64,000 nucleotides of DNA from Apostichopus japonicus (taxonomy: Eukaryota; Echinodermata; Holothuroidea; Aspidochirotida; Stichopodidae). The position numbers were made by a program, and so were the translations under genes. Location of the stretch: NCBI RefSeq assembly GCF_037975245.1, contig NC_092576.1:43965611-44029610 (forward strand), in the 5' to 3' direction. Every line of letters begins with the position of its first letter. Position 1 is the first letter of the stretch. Below are positions 1 through 13,500 of this stretch, piece after piece. The notes beneath the pieces were generated by a model that had not been told where the DNA came from, ran no database searches, and saw nothing but the letters and a program-made list of their open reading frames with translations.

Positions 1-93
1 CGAAACATAAGTTTGTCGAGGCCTAGTTAGAAATGAAGAACCAAATTGGGGGATATTTTTCACCATTTCCATTTTCTGCCAATTTTTATCTAG

Positions 94-306
94 GAACTCA
101 TAAAGAAAATTACTGACCTGGAAAACGAGGTGAAGGACAAAGACAAACAGCTGACTCTTCAGGAGAGATATATCGATGAACTTCTGCTAAAAGTAATCAC
201 GGTGTCCCCTGGACTGCTGGACCAGGGCTTCCAACCTAAACCAAGTATCAAGGCCCGCTCACCGGTCCAAAGGTACCAGGCAAAGAAACAGGAGGTAGTT
301 ATCTGA
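94..306 (+). CDS. Rab11 family-interacting protein, last coding exon (FIP Rab-binding domain)
   Basis: This is the 3'-terminal coding exon; the rest of the gene is left of the window. A pyrimidine tract and TAG precede base 94. The frame runs 70 codons to TGA at 304-306. The peptide starts with a heptad-like charged stretch (KKITDLENEVKDKDKQL) and continues with YIDELLLKVITVSPGLLD. This matches the C-terminal Rab11/Rab14-binding coiled coil of Rab11-FIPs, whose hallmark is YIDxLL(V/L)(R/K)(V/I). In that family the homodimeric helix binds GTP-loaded Rab11 on recycling endosomes. The basic tail (about 30 residues, ending QEVVI) resembles the short tails of class I FIPs, but the subclass cannot be decided from one exon. 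Family call is by motif; no upstream C2 or EF-hand region is visible. Confidence 0.72.
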   Translation, partial: ELIKKITDLENEVKDKDKQLTLQERYIDELLLKVITVSPGLLDQGFQPKPSIKARSPVQRYQAKKQEVVI

Positions 307-1185
307 TGATGAGAAATTTTCCCTTTTCAGAAGCAGGAGAGAGCGGTTTCTGGAAAAGAAGTAGGCCCAAAAGTGCCTGTAATCTTTGTATACATGTAAG
401 AAAAGTTTTATATTTTTAAACAGTAACAGAGAAATCTGTCAATAATAGATAAAAGGTTATTTACGGCTCTGAGGAGTCGATCCGAGATACTTAAAGGCTG
501 GCAGTTGTGGTTCAGGGTGTATAAGTTTCTCACAAGACTCCCTACCAAATGCTGTGGGTTACAACATAATAAATAGGACTCAGTTAAAGAGCAGTTGTAG
601 AGTTGGACAGTCAAGATGTGACTGAAATTTGGATGAAAATTTGTAGGCAAATTTGAGATATTATAAGAGATTGGAAGATAAATCCCCAGCTCATACAAAA
701 GGCTAACCAAAATTGCAGTTTGACCTCTATAAATGAGAGCTTTATTGAGATCCATGCCAAGAAGAATTAATTGGTAGAAATGCTGATGTGTTTTGTTTTT
801 AGTAATATGTAAGTTTCTTACTCAGTGATACATGTAACCAAGAGAAGCATTTGGGAACAACACAAGAAGTTTGTAGCAAATTTGGAGCAGATGATTTAAT
901 TTTCTGCTAGTTCCTCCCCCACCCACCTCCTCCCAAATGCCCTCCCCCCCTTTTTGACATATCTAGTCTCCCTTTTCTATTAACTCACCCATCTGCCCCA
1001 CTTTATAAAAAAAATCAGGTTAAATAAAAACTTTTGCACAACTTTCTTTCCAAATCTTGCATTTCGTGTTTTGTAATTATAAACTGCTTTGTATTTCTTT
1101 CTTCTTCTTTTTCCCTTAAAAATGTTTTGTTTTTTTCTGTTTTTGGGGAAATGTTTCAAACATGAATAAACATTAATGTATCAAC
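307..1185 (+). other. Probable 3' UTR of the Rab11-FIP gene
   Basis: This is non-coding, T-rich sequence after the TGA. An AATAAA hexamer lies at 1165-1170 and a weaker one near 1024-1029. Either could end the transcript. The extent is inferred from those signals only. Confidence 0.35.
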
Positions 1186-4171
1186 AGTTTTGCATGAATT
1201 AACCTAAACACCCCAAAAATTGCCAGCAAAAAATACTAATAGTATATTCTATATCGTATTCAAATAGTACTGTTCTTCTTCTTGACAAAAGTCTTGATAT
1301 ATAACAATGGGTTTTTTGTCTTTATATAACAATGGATTCTTTTGTCTTTATAGAACAAAAGAATGGAAAGGAAACAATTGAAGAGGCTTTTTGTTTTGTT
1401 TTGTTTTAAACCGCTGTAGCATTAGAGTCTGATATTGTTAATTCTTATATCCTCATGTATTTATGTAAATGTCATTTTATTTCTGTTTCCGAGCTCACCT
1501 TAATTCATCTCCTAGTCTCATTTTTCACAAACTTTTGTATTCTTCTCTCCAAACCTTTTTTTCCTTTGCTAGAATTATGTTTCTGTAAATTTAAAAGTAG
1601 CTGTTACTTTTGACCTTTTCTGATTTACAAAGTGTGAAATTCCTTCTTTATAAATGTATTCTTCGTATTCCCACCAGTAAACTACATCTATTTATTATTT
1701 TAACATTTTTATTTCCTGACGTATTGTCAGAGACAGTGGGATGTTTGCTCTGTTCTGCTCTCATATCTCTGCCTTTATAACATTTCCTGTCTTGTGAAGT
1801 TGTCACCTACCTGATTGAAGTTAGCAACCACTAACAGCTCATGTAAACCAAGACCCAATTCTTATAAATAGAGGGCAGCAATGCTCATTAAGAACTAACT
1901 GTAACTGTCATAAACACAACATTTCCTTCTGTTCTTTTCTGTTTCTTTATTTCTATTCTCTCTTTTATTATTTTGTTCTTTCCATTTTTCGTTTCTTTTC
2001 TTTTTCTTCTTTTTATTTTCCTGTTTTTGGTCTCTCCTGTTGGCATCAAAAGTAAACAGAGTTTTACTGTATATTATATATTATCAAACATTTGTAGTCA
2101 ATCTGAGTTCAAAGTCAATTCCATTATACAGTCAGTTTGACAGAAAATATAAAGAACAGACCACATAATCATATAAAAATAAACATCTTATTCTTCGTGG
2201 TTGGCCAGGTAAATCAGCCGTTATAAGTTTTGACCCTCAATATAAAGAGCTGTTTCTTTAAAAGCCTCCCCCCCCCCCCAAAAAAAATGGTACTGAAATG
2301 TAGTATGCACTAGTCTGATGAAGTTTGTTTCTTGTTTTAACTGTCTTAAATGGGTCAAAGTTACCTTTGTGCCTACAGCCACCCATTATTAATTACTCTA
2401 ACTTTTATAATACACCAAATAAATGAAGTATGTAAAATCTTTACTTGAATAATTTGTCTACAACTATGTCTGGGAAGCCCTTATATTTTCAAATTAATAT
2501 TAACAATAATTAACAGTAATTAAAATTAACAATAATTCAGTTATATAATCAAACAGTGTAACAAGCTAAGCTGAACCATGGGAAATGCTGCCATGCTTAT
2601 TCAATCTTTTAAAATTTGGCTTTCCTTTTGTGTCATAAAAATCTATTTTCAATACTCCAATAAAATTTCGGTTCTGACGTGGTGCTCCTTTATGCTTATA
2701 TTCCATATTTTTTTTCAGTAACATATTTGCTGTGGCATTTATTTTCTTTATAATCTCTTCGCACATTCTCATTTCTTTGAGACTCTTGTCTTGACAATCC
2801 AAGTTATAGATGAAGAAAATGGTACAATGAATCCTATTTTAAATTTTTTTTTTTCATTTTTAAAATTTTTTTTTTTATTAATCAGTTTAAGGATAAATGG
2901 TTTAAACAACTGTGAATATAGATCTTAGTCAAGCCAAAGCAAAATCTTCAGTGTTATATATGACAGCTAAACTGTGTTAACATGGCCATCTTCAAAAACT
3001 GCCACACGATATGATAAAATGATATTTGTAGAATTTGTAGAAAATCAGTAGCAGAAAATGAGAAAAAGACGACCGTTTCTTAGGCAATAGAATATTTGTA
3101 ACTGATGTTTTAAAAACATCCAAATATGGCCTTGAAATTTCCCCAGTGCCTTCATGTTTTGATCAACTTTACCAGTTTCTCGTAAGCTTCTGGTTACCAA
3201 AGATTCTCAAATGGCCTTTGTAAGTATGTGGGATATATAAATGACTAAAACAAAATTATAGTTTTATGAATTCATCAGTGAAAATTCAGGAGAACAATAA
3301 CCAATTGCTTTGTTTCTTTTGAAAAAAAATGTCAGATAAATAAGATAAATAAATGTTATTGGATGAGAAGTTATGAAAATATCAAGCTATTTGCTTACTC
3401 TAGTTCATTTTAAAAACAAAATACTTTATCAAATTGAGTTTTGATGGATGCAATTTATTAAGAGTTGATCTAGTTTATCGGTGGTAGTATTATAACGAGT
3501 CCTGACTGGAGAGATTGGAGTCGGAGTTAAGTTTCAATGTAAAGTTACTGGAAAACCAGTTTCGAAATAAAACAAATATTGTTAGCCAACTGCTCATCCA
3601 CTAAAGAGCCTGTGTAAGAGAATGGGTACAAGTAAGAGGGTGTGACGTTTAAATACCAGCAGGTTCTTCAGAGGCTGCATGACTGACATGCTTGGAAAAA
3701 AGTTAGTGATTTTTTATTTTATTTAATGTGGAGATAATACAGTGACTTGGGTCAGTGACCAGGGGCACAACCACATATTCTTTTGGGGGAGGCGGTAGGG
3801 CGGGACTAGGCATCCCCCTTCCCACCTCTGGCAGACAGAATCTTCCCAAAAAAATTCTAGTGTATCGTACTAGTATCACTTAGAGTTTCTTCAAGTAAGC
3901 AGACAGTATACTTAATATATCCACTAGTGTAGCAGTGACTTAAAGTCATTCATAAGTGTAACTGGGTGTCCTTTTCTGTAATATCATGTATAAATATTTC
4001 ATATATTATAATCACATGACACTCATATATCTGTAGTACTTAAATACACTGTTAGCATTATTACAGGTTGGACCGATATATACTTCATTTGTCAAGGCTG
4101 TTTATATATATCAATGATACATATATATATAAATGTTTCTGGATTTTCCAACACACTACAATTTCAATTGC

Positions 4172-4205
<34 letters not shown>

Positions 4206-6880
4206 CCCATTATTACCTGCTGCATTTTCTTTTATAATTTCTCCAAATTTATGGTGCAAGGGTTTCTCCCTTTTGTTGATGAAAAAATTTGACAGGTTTT
4301 CCATTCATTTGGAAAGTCACATTTTGACCTGTTTGATGACAACCATGTGCTTATTTAATATCAATTTGCGTCTAATGAAGTCACATTTATGTTCAATCTT
4401 TGTTGTAACGAATGTCTCTAAGGACAAAGAAATATCAGAATGTTCCCTGAATACAGTTCAGCTTCAAAGATTTGTTGATATGATTTATACATTGTATAAC
4501 GAGCATAACACATTGTATCAGGTACAGCTTCTTTGTCAAGTTGTTCTGAAATAATAAAAAAAATATGTATGTCCAGTTATTAACAATTTTCAATTGTTCA
4601 ATCACATGATATCTTATCTCAATGAGTACATATGTTTAATAGTTACATTAAACAAATGTTTCTACACAAGCCAAATGCAATGACTAGTTTACTTCATTTT
4701 AAAAATACACTATTTTGACACTTTTTTTTTCGTGTGTGAAACTTGTATTTAGTCTAACCCAGGACAACATGCCCAAGTTACAGTGCAACTGGGACACAAT
4801 GACCGACCATGTCATGGCGTATTTTGACACCAAAAATGTCACAATTTTTGTACCCCTTATTTGTAATCTACCCCAAACGATTTTCTCTCGGTTAGCCGAT
4901 GAGTGATTTAATGACAGATTTTTCAATCTAGTTTTCTGGTTCCTCATTTTTTTAGGGGGGGGGGGGGTGGGTGTTAGGGGTGGGAATCCTGTTTGGAGTT
5001 CATTGTTTTATCTAAACACTGTCACTGCTGCTCATTGGGATGGTCACAGTCAACTGGTACAGTATATGTGTTTATGTGTGTGAGGTTTGGTTAAAATATA
5101 TATATCTATATATATATATATATTGCATAAATTGCATCCAAACCAATTTTTATCATCATTTCACATAATTACTGCCAAAAAAGGGGTTCCATAAATATTT
5201 ACAAATTTTCAGTTCTCGCATCTATTATTGCCATTCTCATCATGAAGGGAGGTCCACAAAAATTGTTCTTCGAAAATGTTGTCTGTATTTGCGACAACCC
5301 TATGAGTCTCAATAATGTGCATTCGTATGCTTGTCTATCTCTCTGGTATGTGGGGCTTATATTCTAATTGGGACTAATCTTTGATACACTGTATAATTGG
5401 CAAAATAATTTGGTGCAAATTAATCCAGGTCCATTTTGAAGGAAAAAAATCAGAAATTAACTGCTATTTACCAACTCCTTGTACCAATTTTTATGGGGTT
5501 TTGTGTTCGTTTTTTTTTTTTGCTTAATGAAGGTTGTCTTTTTTACTGCCCAGAATATAATAATTTCATGTATTTCTAAGATTCTCATGGGATGGTTAGC
5601 TGAGAAAGGTTTGGCATCAGATTCATCCTGTGTATACAAACCACAAAATTTGGGAGTAGAAGAAATATCTTGCCCTTGTGTAATAGGTTTTGAAAGATCA
5701 AAACCTTCCTCATGCCATGCATGTTGATTTGTTAGTTAGTTTTACACACAAGGATTGTATTGAAATTATAATCAGTGATTTATGCAAATTACAATAAATA
5801 AAATATTACAAATTTAAAGAAATTGGTTTATACTTTATTTTGTCATACACAAATCTCATTTTATGACTAATTGTTTTTTTAACACTGCTGAAGGGATGGG
5901 ATAGGTGAAGTGGTAAGTGAAAGGGAGGGGTGAGGAACGGGTGTGGGAGAGGCAAAACTTCTTTGGTTCAATGTTTATCTGAAGTTTTTCCCTTACATCC
6001 CCTTTTATTATTAAAGGGATGGGTGGAAAGGGGAATGTTTTAGCCTCCGTAGATCAATAACAAAGGACAGCCTGTCACTCTCTTCTTGATTTAACACGAG
6101 CACGCTCTGATACTATGAACTCCATGCCTATGGAGGGAGGGGTTGTGGGGTGTCTTGAAAGGTGTGTACCATGGGGCCAGCTTATACTAATTTCTTCATA
6201 ATTCCTTGGTAAATCCGCACCCCCTACTGGTACAATTTTTAACCCCACCCTTGCCTGCTCTTACATTGTTTGGGCACTTAACATTGTGAAGCTAAATGTA
6301 CAATGTCTATGAAAAAACCCAACAGCTACCAACAGAAGTTCCTTTTGATTTTATAAATCAAGTAATTCTGTATATAGCAGTACACAGATCGAAACCTGAT
6401 GTTGACTTTCAACATATGCAGCCACTGAGAGTAGACTTTGATGAAAAATAAATAGCGCCATCTATTATATTCGCAACTTCTGACGCCATAGTTACTAATA
6501 AGATATTGCGATCATGTGCAAGTTTTCGATGTCATTAAATGTTTCAAGTTGACTAGCCTGAGATATTATGGATTTAGCTGAAAGTTTAGATATTTATGAT
6601 ATGAAAATTCAAAGTTTCCCCAAATCCACATAACATTATTATGACATTATGCATATGTTCATAGGTCATCGACCGTCTTTCATAGAGAAAGATCACCCAG
6701 TCTGAAATCACCAACGAGACCTTGGTTTTATTGTGTGGTTTATTTACAAATATAATTTATATTTGTGTTACGTCTCGTTCTTTGCTACTTGGCATATATT
6801 TACAATTGCCTCGTTTACTTTCTTTTGAAGTATAAAGGCACGGTGTCTGATTACCATAACTGTGTCCCACGCCCAACCAA
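1186..6880. other. Intergenic region, no gene seen
   Basis: This is AT-rich DNA with homopolymer runs and (TA)n tracts near 4173-4205 and 5096-5123. The short open frames (for example 2566-2802, 4068-4292, 4273-4554 and the antiparallel pair at 4699-4947) have no recognisable domain, splice context or coding character. I see no supported gene here. Confidence 0.5.
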
Positions 6881-6886
6881 GTCAAT

Positions 6887-7138
6887 GTTGCCAGGCAAAC
6901 ATATTTGACTTTGTTCTAGATTGTATTGTGCCAATATGCTATCGCATGTAATACACAATCTGGTATATGCACAACAGACACGAAGTTGCTATGAAACTGC
7001 TTGGCCATGTTCTGTACAAACTGTTTGTGCGTTATTACTACGGGCCGACGGAAGATAACAAAACCCGCTACGCAGGCTAGGCGATATCGTGGACGATGTT
7101 GTCATTGGACGCGTGAGAGGATGACTCTTATGACGTCA
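6887..7138 (+). promoter_or_regulatory. Putative promoter of the FSIP2-like gene with X-box-like and CRE motifs
   Basis: An RFX X-box-like site, GTTGCC-A-GGCAAAC, lies at 6887-6900. An inverted CCAAT (ATTGG) lies near 7104-7108. A perfect palindromic CRE (TGACGTCA) lies at 7131-7138, about 250 bp before the chosen ATG at 7389. X-boxes mark ciliary genes in animals, and CREs bound by CREM drive post-meiotic male genes in mammals. Both suit a sperm-tail gene, but the regulatory role is inferred from motif identity and position only. Confidence 0.4.
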
Positions 7139-7388
7139 TTCTTGGAATGCAGTTGCCGTGCGAACATTGCTCCAAACTTGTGTTACGCGACTAGTACTAG
7201 TAGTACTATACTAACGTAGTAGCTACCCTAACGAGTAACGTAGCATGTGAGTCCTATTAGAATCCAGTAGTAAGGTTGAAGTAGAAGATCTACAGTAGGC
7301 CTTTTAAAGCCAGTATTGTCATTTCATCTCACATCCAAAAAAGAACACCAATATTTGAGTTGAAGAAGAATTGAAGATCGCCCTAGCC

Positions 7389-7589
7389 ATGGCAGGAGCA
7401 TCTTTGAATGTGACGAAGTCGAAAGACAAGAAATTAAGTTATTTTTCGTTCGGCGATGACGAGGCTCCCGTGACGCTACCATACATTCCGTCATGGTTAA
7501 AACAAACCCAAGTTATGTACAGTAAACTGCCAATGCTGTATGCACCATCTGGCACAATAACGTTATTTACTACGGGCTTGTGTGAAAAG
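7389..7589 (+). CDS. FSIP2-like: FSIP2-like exon 1 (start codon)
   Basis: The exon has 67 codons, phase 0 out, with donor AAG|GTATCT. It encodes MAGASLNVTKSKDK and onward, including a PSWLKQTQVMYSKLP segment and ending TTGLCEK. A reading frame extends 6 codons upstream to a TTG at 7371, but the Kozak-like ATG at 7389 is the sensible start. Confidence 0.7.
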
Positions 7590-10500
7590 GTATCTTTATC
7601 AAATTTATGTCACGACTGCTGTCGTTCATTAACAGTTTTGTGTGGAAGACTGCAGTGATGTAGGAATGCTGTACAAGGAGTGAGGCCAAACTTAGGCCTA
7701 CATGTAACTTTGTTAGTGTGGCCTTGGCCCCCCTAGGCTTAACCCTAACTGAGGAAGGCCTAACCTAGCCCATGCATCACTAACAGGCCCATTCTAACTA
7801 AGGATATTTAATAAAATTTTCCAGTGGGTGAAAGTTTTGTCACTAAGAAGTTCAGGATGGCATAGCTAGTTAGGTAGTGTTGGTATTATTATATTATGCT
7901 TGCAAGTAAATATTGCAGGTATTGAAATGAAACATAGGTCTAGGCCTAGCCTATGCACTTTTAATATTTTTGTGTGGTCCTAATATTTCCTGTACTGTGT
8001 CATACATGTAGGTGTGTTCGTTAGTCAAAATATAACCACTTGTTAAATTGCAATTTTAATCTACAAAGCCCAGTGAAAACGGCCAAAATGCCCACAGTTA
8101 AATCCACTTTGTACTTTAAGACACTTTCGTGGATTATATCACCCATTTTGCAGAACCATACATAAACTTCTGCTCACGCATAGAGTTAGGAATGTTTTAA
8201 CATGTCTTCGAGCAGTTCCACTTCTGACCTTTGCAAGTATAATTCTTTCTATTCTGTCGCAATCTGGTCAAACCATTGATGAAATCACATTTCCAAAGGA
8301 AAGAACTAAAAGAACATTAATGCCCTTACTATCATGAGTTGACTGTATACCATCATAACAGTAGTAGGCCTAAGCCTAAGCTTAATTATACATACTAGGA
8401 CACAGCCTAATTTCAATACAAATTATTTTAAAGACTATTTTTATGTAAGAATTTTATTTAAATCTGTTTTTTTTTTTCTGTGTAGCTTCATTTCACTCCC
8501 AGTGACCTAGAATTTGACTCAAGTGCCAATGAGTTTTTCTTGGAGTACAAAAGCCTTCATGACCCTCATCTCAAGAATCTATACACCCACGCAAGGACTG
8601 TGAGAAGATTAATCAAGCAAGGCTTCATTACTCCAGAGCTAAAGGTCAGTCAGAAAGTAGTTGCCACGGTGATGAATGTGTATAGACCAGTTGCAAAGCC
8701 ACTAATTGAAGTCAAGTTGTAAACATTTCCCAATTAATGAAGTCAAGTGTATTTATGACATGATCAAAGCCAGGAGGATACTAAAAGTCTTCCTAAAAAT
8801 GAAAATATGTACATGTAGGCTAGGATATCAGTCCTGTGTTTCAAGGACATGGTCTGAGTTACACACCGACACTTAATTAAGTCTAGTTACGGGGTTTCCC
8901 ATGAAACACCCTAACTTTACTTTTAATGCTTGAATCACATGTTGACCTTACTTATGATACATACGCTACATTCTATCGGTTTCGTGTTTACGTTATTCAA
9001 GATTTGTGAGCCGTTCTTCTACAATCGGAATTCGTTTCGTGGATGGGTAGGCCTACACTAAAATCAACTTCACAAGTCTCCAATGAATATACGCAAACAG
9101 TTTAGTGTACAGTATCATATTTTCAGTCACTGCATTGTGTACACAGTTATAATACATATCTAGGCCACCAGCGCATGTGTGATGTACCATGTACGAACAT
9201 TTCACTGTGTGATGTTACAGATTAATGCCTTCACAGAAAACTTCGATCAAAGTAGATGATCATACCAGTACTAGTGTGCTCAATATGTCTTAACCAATTC
9301 CAAACACATATATTTATGAAAAGCTTTGGGTAATTTTCAACGGGTATATCTTCGTTGCAACGAATGGATGCAGACACTTTGGTTACCTGGAAGTGAAGGT
9401 TTCCATCGTGATGACGTAACTTTTCCGACCAATCATGAGCGCCTATTTACACGCAATTGCAAACCTGTTTGGGACACAAAAAAATCGCGGCCTGGGTATC
9501 AATTACTCCTGCAGTAATTTTTTTTTTTTTAAATAATAAATTAACAAATACAATGATACGTACTAAGCAGCAGGCAGAAATTGTAAATGGAGATAAGAAA
9601 GGTTGTGTTGCTTTAAATTCAGATTATATGGTAAAGCACTGTCGCTTGGCATGAATGTTCAAACTTGTGATAATCTGTTGGTCATTCAAATTGCCACCTC
9701 TATGAATGAATTTTAATTAATATGAACAATTTGTGAGGCAACATTTTTTGTGACAGGAAGTGTAGAGTAAATGACCAAAGTGTCAGGAAAAATGGGCAGG
9801 TAAGTTACCCTGACTTAGAAGGATCTTATTTTAGGTTTTCAATGAGGATGTCGGGGGACTCGTCATGTAGAGACATATGTCAAACATTTCAAGAAATATT
9901 TGCAGGTTTGAAATATTTAGGAATGTCACAATTGATTGATTTCTTTGTGAATATATTTGTATTTCTAATCGGTTTTTTGTTTTTACCCTTTACAAGTTTT
10001 CCCTCTTTTTTATTAATAAGTCACTAAATGTTAGTAGAAAAGTATTGTACTGTATTTTATTTTTTAATTATTATTTTTCATTCATTTTTTTAATTATGAT
10101 TTTTTATTCATTTTTTTATGTTTTTAATTATTATTTATTTTTATATTTTATATGTATTCATGATCACTCAACAAGGTACAAATTAAAAGTTATACATTGC
10201 AAAAACAAAAATTGTATGGTCTGTTACATATATTCAAGCATCTGCAGTTAATATTTTACATATTACCCTTCATCAAACTTAACATGCTCATCCATAGCTG
10301 AAGTGCACAACTAGGTTATTTGACAGCACTATTTCCACAAACCTGTATTTCATATTGCTAGCTATTTAAACCATGCCAGATAGTAAAAAATGCAATTAAA
10401 ACAACATTTTGGAGACACTGTTTATTTAGATCATGTCCTATTTATCAAATTTGATTAACATGTTTCCTGCTAAATTTAAGCCTTAATTTCTACAAAGAAA

Positions 10501-13500
10501 GAAAGAATCAACCGTCTTGTTTCGCTTGCAGGTGAAATGTTCGCTGGAGGAATTTAACATCTATCATCAATATCTGAAGAAGATGAGGCTTAATCGACAG
10601 ACCCAAAAACACAAACGACAGGTAAGGAGAAAATTGGTCAGATTTTATCATGGAATGTCCAAAATTCAGTGTTTTGACTGAATTGATTTTAATTCTGATG
10701 TTTTTATCAGCTCTTATTTACTTTGAAGCTTGTTCAGTACTTTGAGCAGATTTAAACTCTTTTGAGCATTAGAAAACGAGAAACTTTTTTCTTTTCTCTC
10801 CTTGCCCTCTCCACCCCCCCCCCACCCTCTCCCACACCAAAACATAGGACTCCTTTCATGTCTTACTTCAAAATGATGGAACCATGCTGCCATAATTTGC
10901 TATCAAAGTCTAGTTCATGTTTATAAATATGAATATATTTGTAGCTTATGAAACAGCGAAACACAAGGGAGTCCTAAAATGTCTTGTTCTCTAGAAGAAA
11001 GACTTTGAACTCACTTTTATAACTTATACAGAGTTCATACTTCAATTTCCACTTTCCTTTATTGAGAAGCTTATATAAACCTATAGATCAAAACTATTAA
11101 GTAAACTTTAAAAGCACATTTCATCGATGCAAATTTGTTTCGTATGGATGGACAAGCCCACCTACACTCGTTCTACACGAAATAAATTTGTATCAGAATA
11201 AATTGTGCCTCCAAAGTTTACTTAATACTTTTGATTTATTTACCTGCTCCCTTTGGTTGAGCACTATATCTCCAGTGATGGTGTTACCTAAATTAGTTTG
11301 GAATGAAAGTTTGTATATATATATGTATATTACATCCCCCCCCTTTTTTACTAATCACAATTTTGCCAAATTTGATGGCCACTGTCTGTACTGTATGTAG
11401 ATGGACCGTGACAAAGCCAAGAAGATGACAACGGAGAGAAAACTGAAGGAGAGGCGGTCGTTGTCTGAGAGAGATAAACGAGGGAAAGAGGCGAGGGAAA
11501 GGAAACAGGCCAAAGCCAAAGAAGATCATGAGAGGTCAGATTATCAACCTTTCATGCTATTTCATGCTATTTTGTGCTATCACAAGATTGCATTTGATGT
11601 TAGACACATACCCTAAAGCTGTGCAGTAAAGTTGTGTATAAGTTCAAATTATTTCACAGTGATGCCTGTATATAATTGGTCGTTTAAGGGACTATATCTC
11701 TTCGAGGTATAAGATTCGGGCCAACGCCGATTCTGAGCAACGTGGAATCGTAAGAATGTCATCCTGCTGTTACTTACTGTGTTATAATGTTCCAAGGATA
11801 ATGGATAAAAAACGCAATGCAAAACTGATCATGCCCTGCTAACCCATTGGGCTTTGCACGCGTGGGTTATCCTTGTGGCCAATATAATGTTTCTCCAAGG
11901 ATAATGGAAATAAGAAGCAAAATGGTATTGCTCTCTGAGCTATTCAGCATGTTCACATATTACCAGAATATAAGTGACCACAGAAAGTAAGATATTACTG
12001 TCTAAGGAGAGATATCATCTGACCCCTTATGATATTTATATGACTAATAGTTGCTATGGAGCTAATGCTATGCTCCAGTGAAAGGCTGAGAGATTGGACT
12101 GGTTGATAGTGTTACGAGGGGTGTTTAAATACATGATACAAGAAGGTATAGCAGATACCATTGTTTGAATACTACAAGTATAAAGAAGGTCCCAATTTAA
12201 AAATACTGAGCATTTTAAAATGAGCTTGAGGTGTTTGTAAATATTTTAACTGCTTACTTAGATTAATGTTGGATAAGTTAAGCCAGTGAATTGGAATGAT
12301 AGAAAATATGCTATGTTTATTTATACATATGTTTATGTTTCTTCACATTTATGTTTATTTATATAAATATATAAATATTCAGTCTTCTCAGATACCTGGA
12401 GCAAGACGAGTTGAAAAGGGTTAAACTGCTGAACGAGAGGAGAGTAAAGCGAGGAATCAGAGAGGCCCAAAAATCAAGAAGGCTGGAGCAGAGAAGACTC
12501 GCAAACATTGCCTCCGATTTTGAGGTAAATATGTCATACCTTGGCAAGTTAGTATAACCCATGTTGTAATCTTTCATAACTTCTTGTTTTTAATAATCAT
12601 GAACATAACTATATTTAAAAGAAGAAATAATTTGGTGGGTTTGAAAGAATGTATGAAGACAGCTTGAAAAATAATGATGACAAACAGCAATGCAAAACAT
12701 TCATTCTTTGAGGACTACAGGCACAGTAAAATGACGCGTGTGCAAATGTCTTTCTGATTTATTTCCAAGGAGAGAAGACGCAAAGCAACCATCCTGCAAA
12801 AACGCTCAGAGAAGGAGGAGGGTTGCACGAGGAGACTGGCCGAGCAGAGAGAGATGAAGAAGAGAGAGAGAGAGAAGAAGGTAAAGAGATCAAATGGAAA
12901 TGACTTTAATACTCTTATCATCTCCACTGGCCTTCCCATCCTCTTGTCCATCCTCTTGTCCATCCTCTTTCCCATCCTCTTGTCCATCCTCTTGTCCATC
13001 CTCCTGCCCATCCTATTGTCCATCTTCTCCATCCTCTTGTCCATCCTCTTCCCCATCCTCTTGTCCATCCTCTTTTCCATCCTCTTGTCCATCCTCTTGT
13101 CCATCCTCCTGCCCATCCTAGCTATTGTCCATCTTCTCCATCCTCTTGTCCATCCTCTTCTCCATCCTCTTGTCCATCCTTTTTTCCATCCTCTTGTCCA
13201 TCCTCTTGTCCATCCTCCTGCCCATCCTCTTGTTCATCCTCTTCTCCATCCTATTGTCCATCCTCTTTTCCATCCTCTTCTCCATCGTCTTGTCCATCCT
13301 CTTTTCTATCCTCTTGTCTATCCTCTTGTCCATCCTCCTGCCCATCCTATTGTCCATCCTCTTCTCCATTTTATTGTCCATCCTCTTGTCCATCCTCTTC
13401 TCCATCCTCTTCTCCATCCTCCTGCCCATCCTCTTGGCCATCCACTTGCATTTTGTCCCTCTTTCCCTGTAAAGACACTCAAGAGAAAGACCATTACATG

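Noticed and set aside
4699-4947. Antiparallel frames near 4.7-4.95 kb
   Set aside because: No domain, splice context or codon bias could be recognised.
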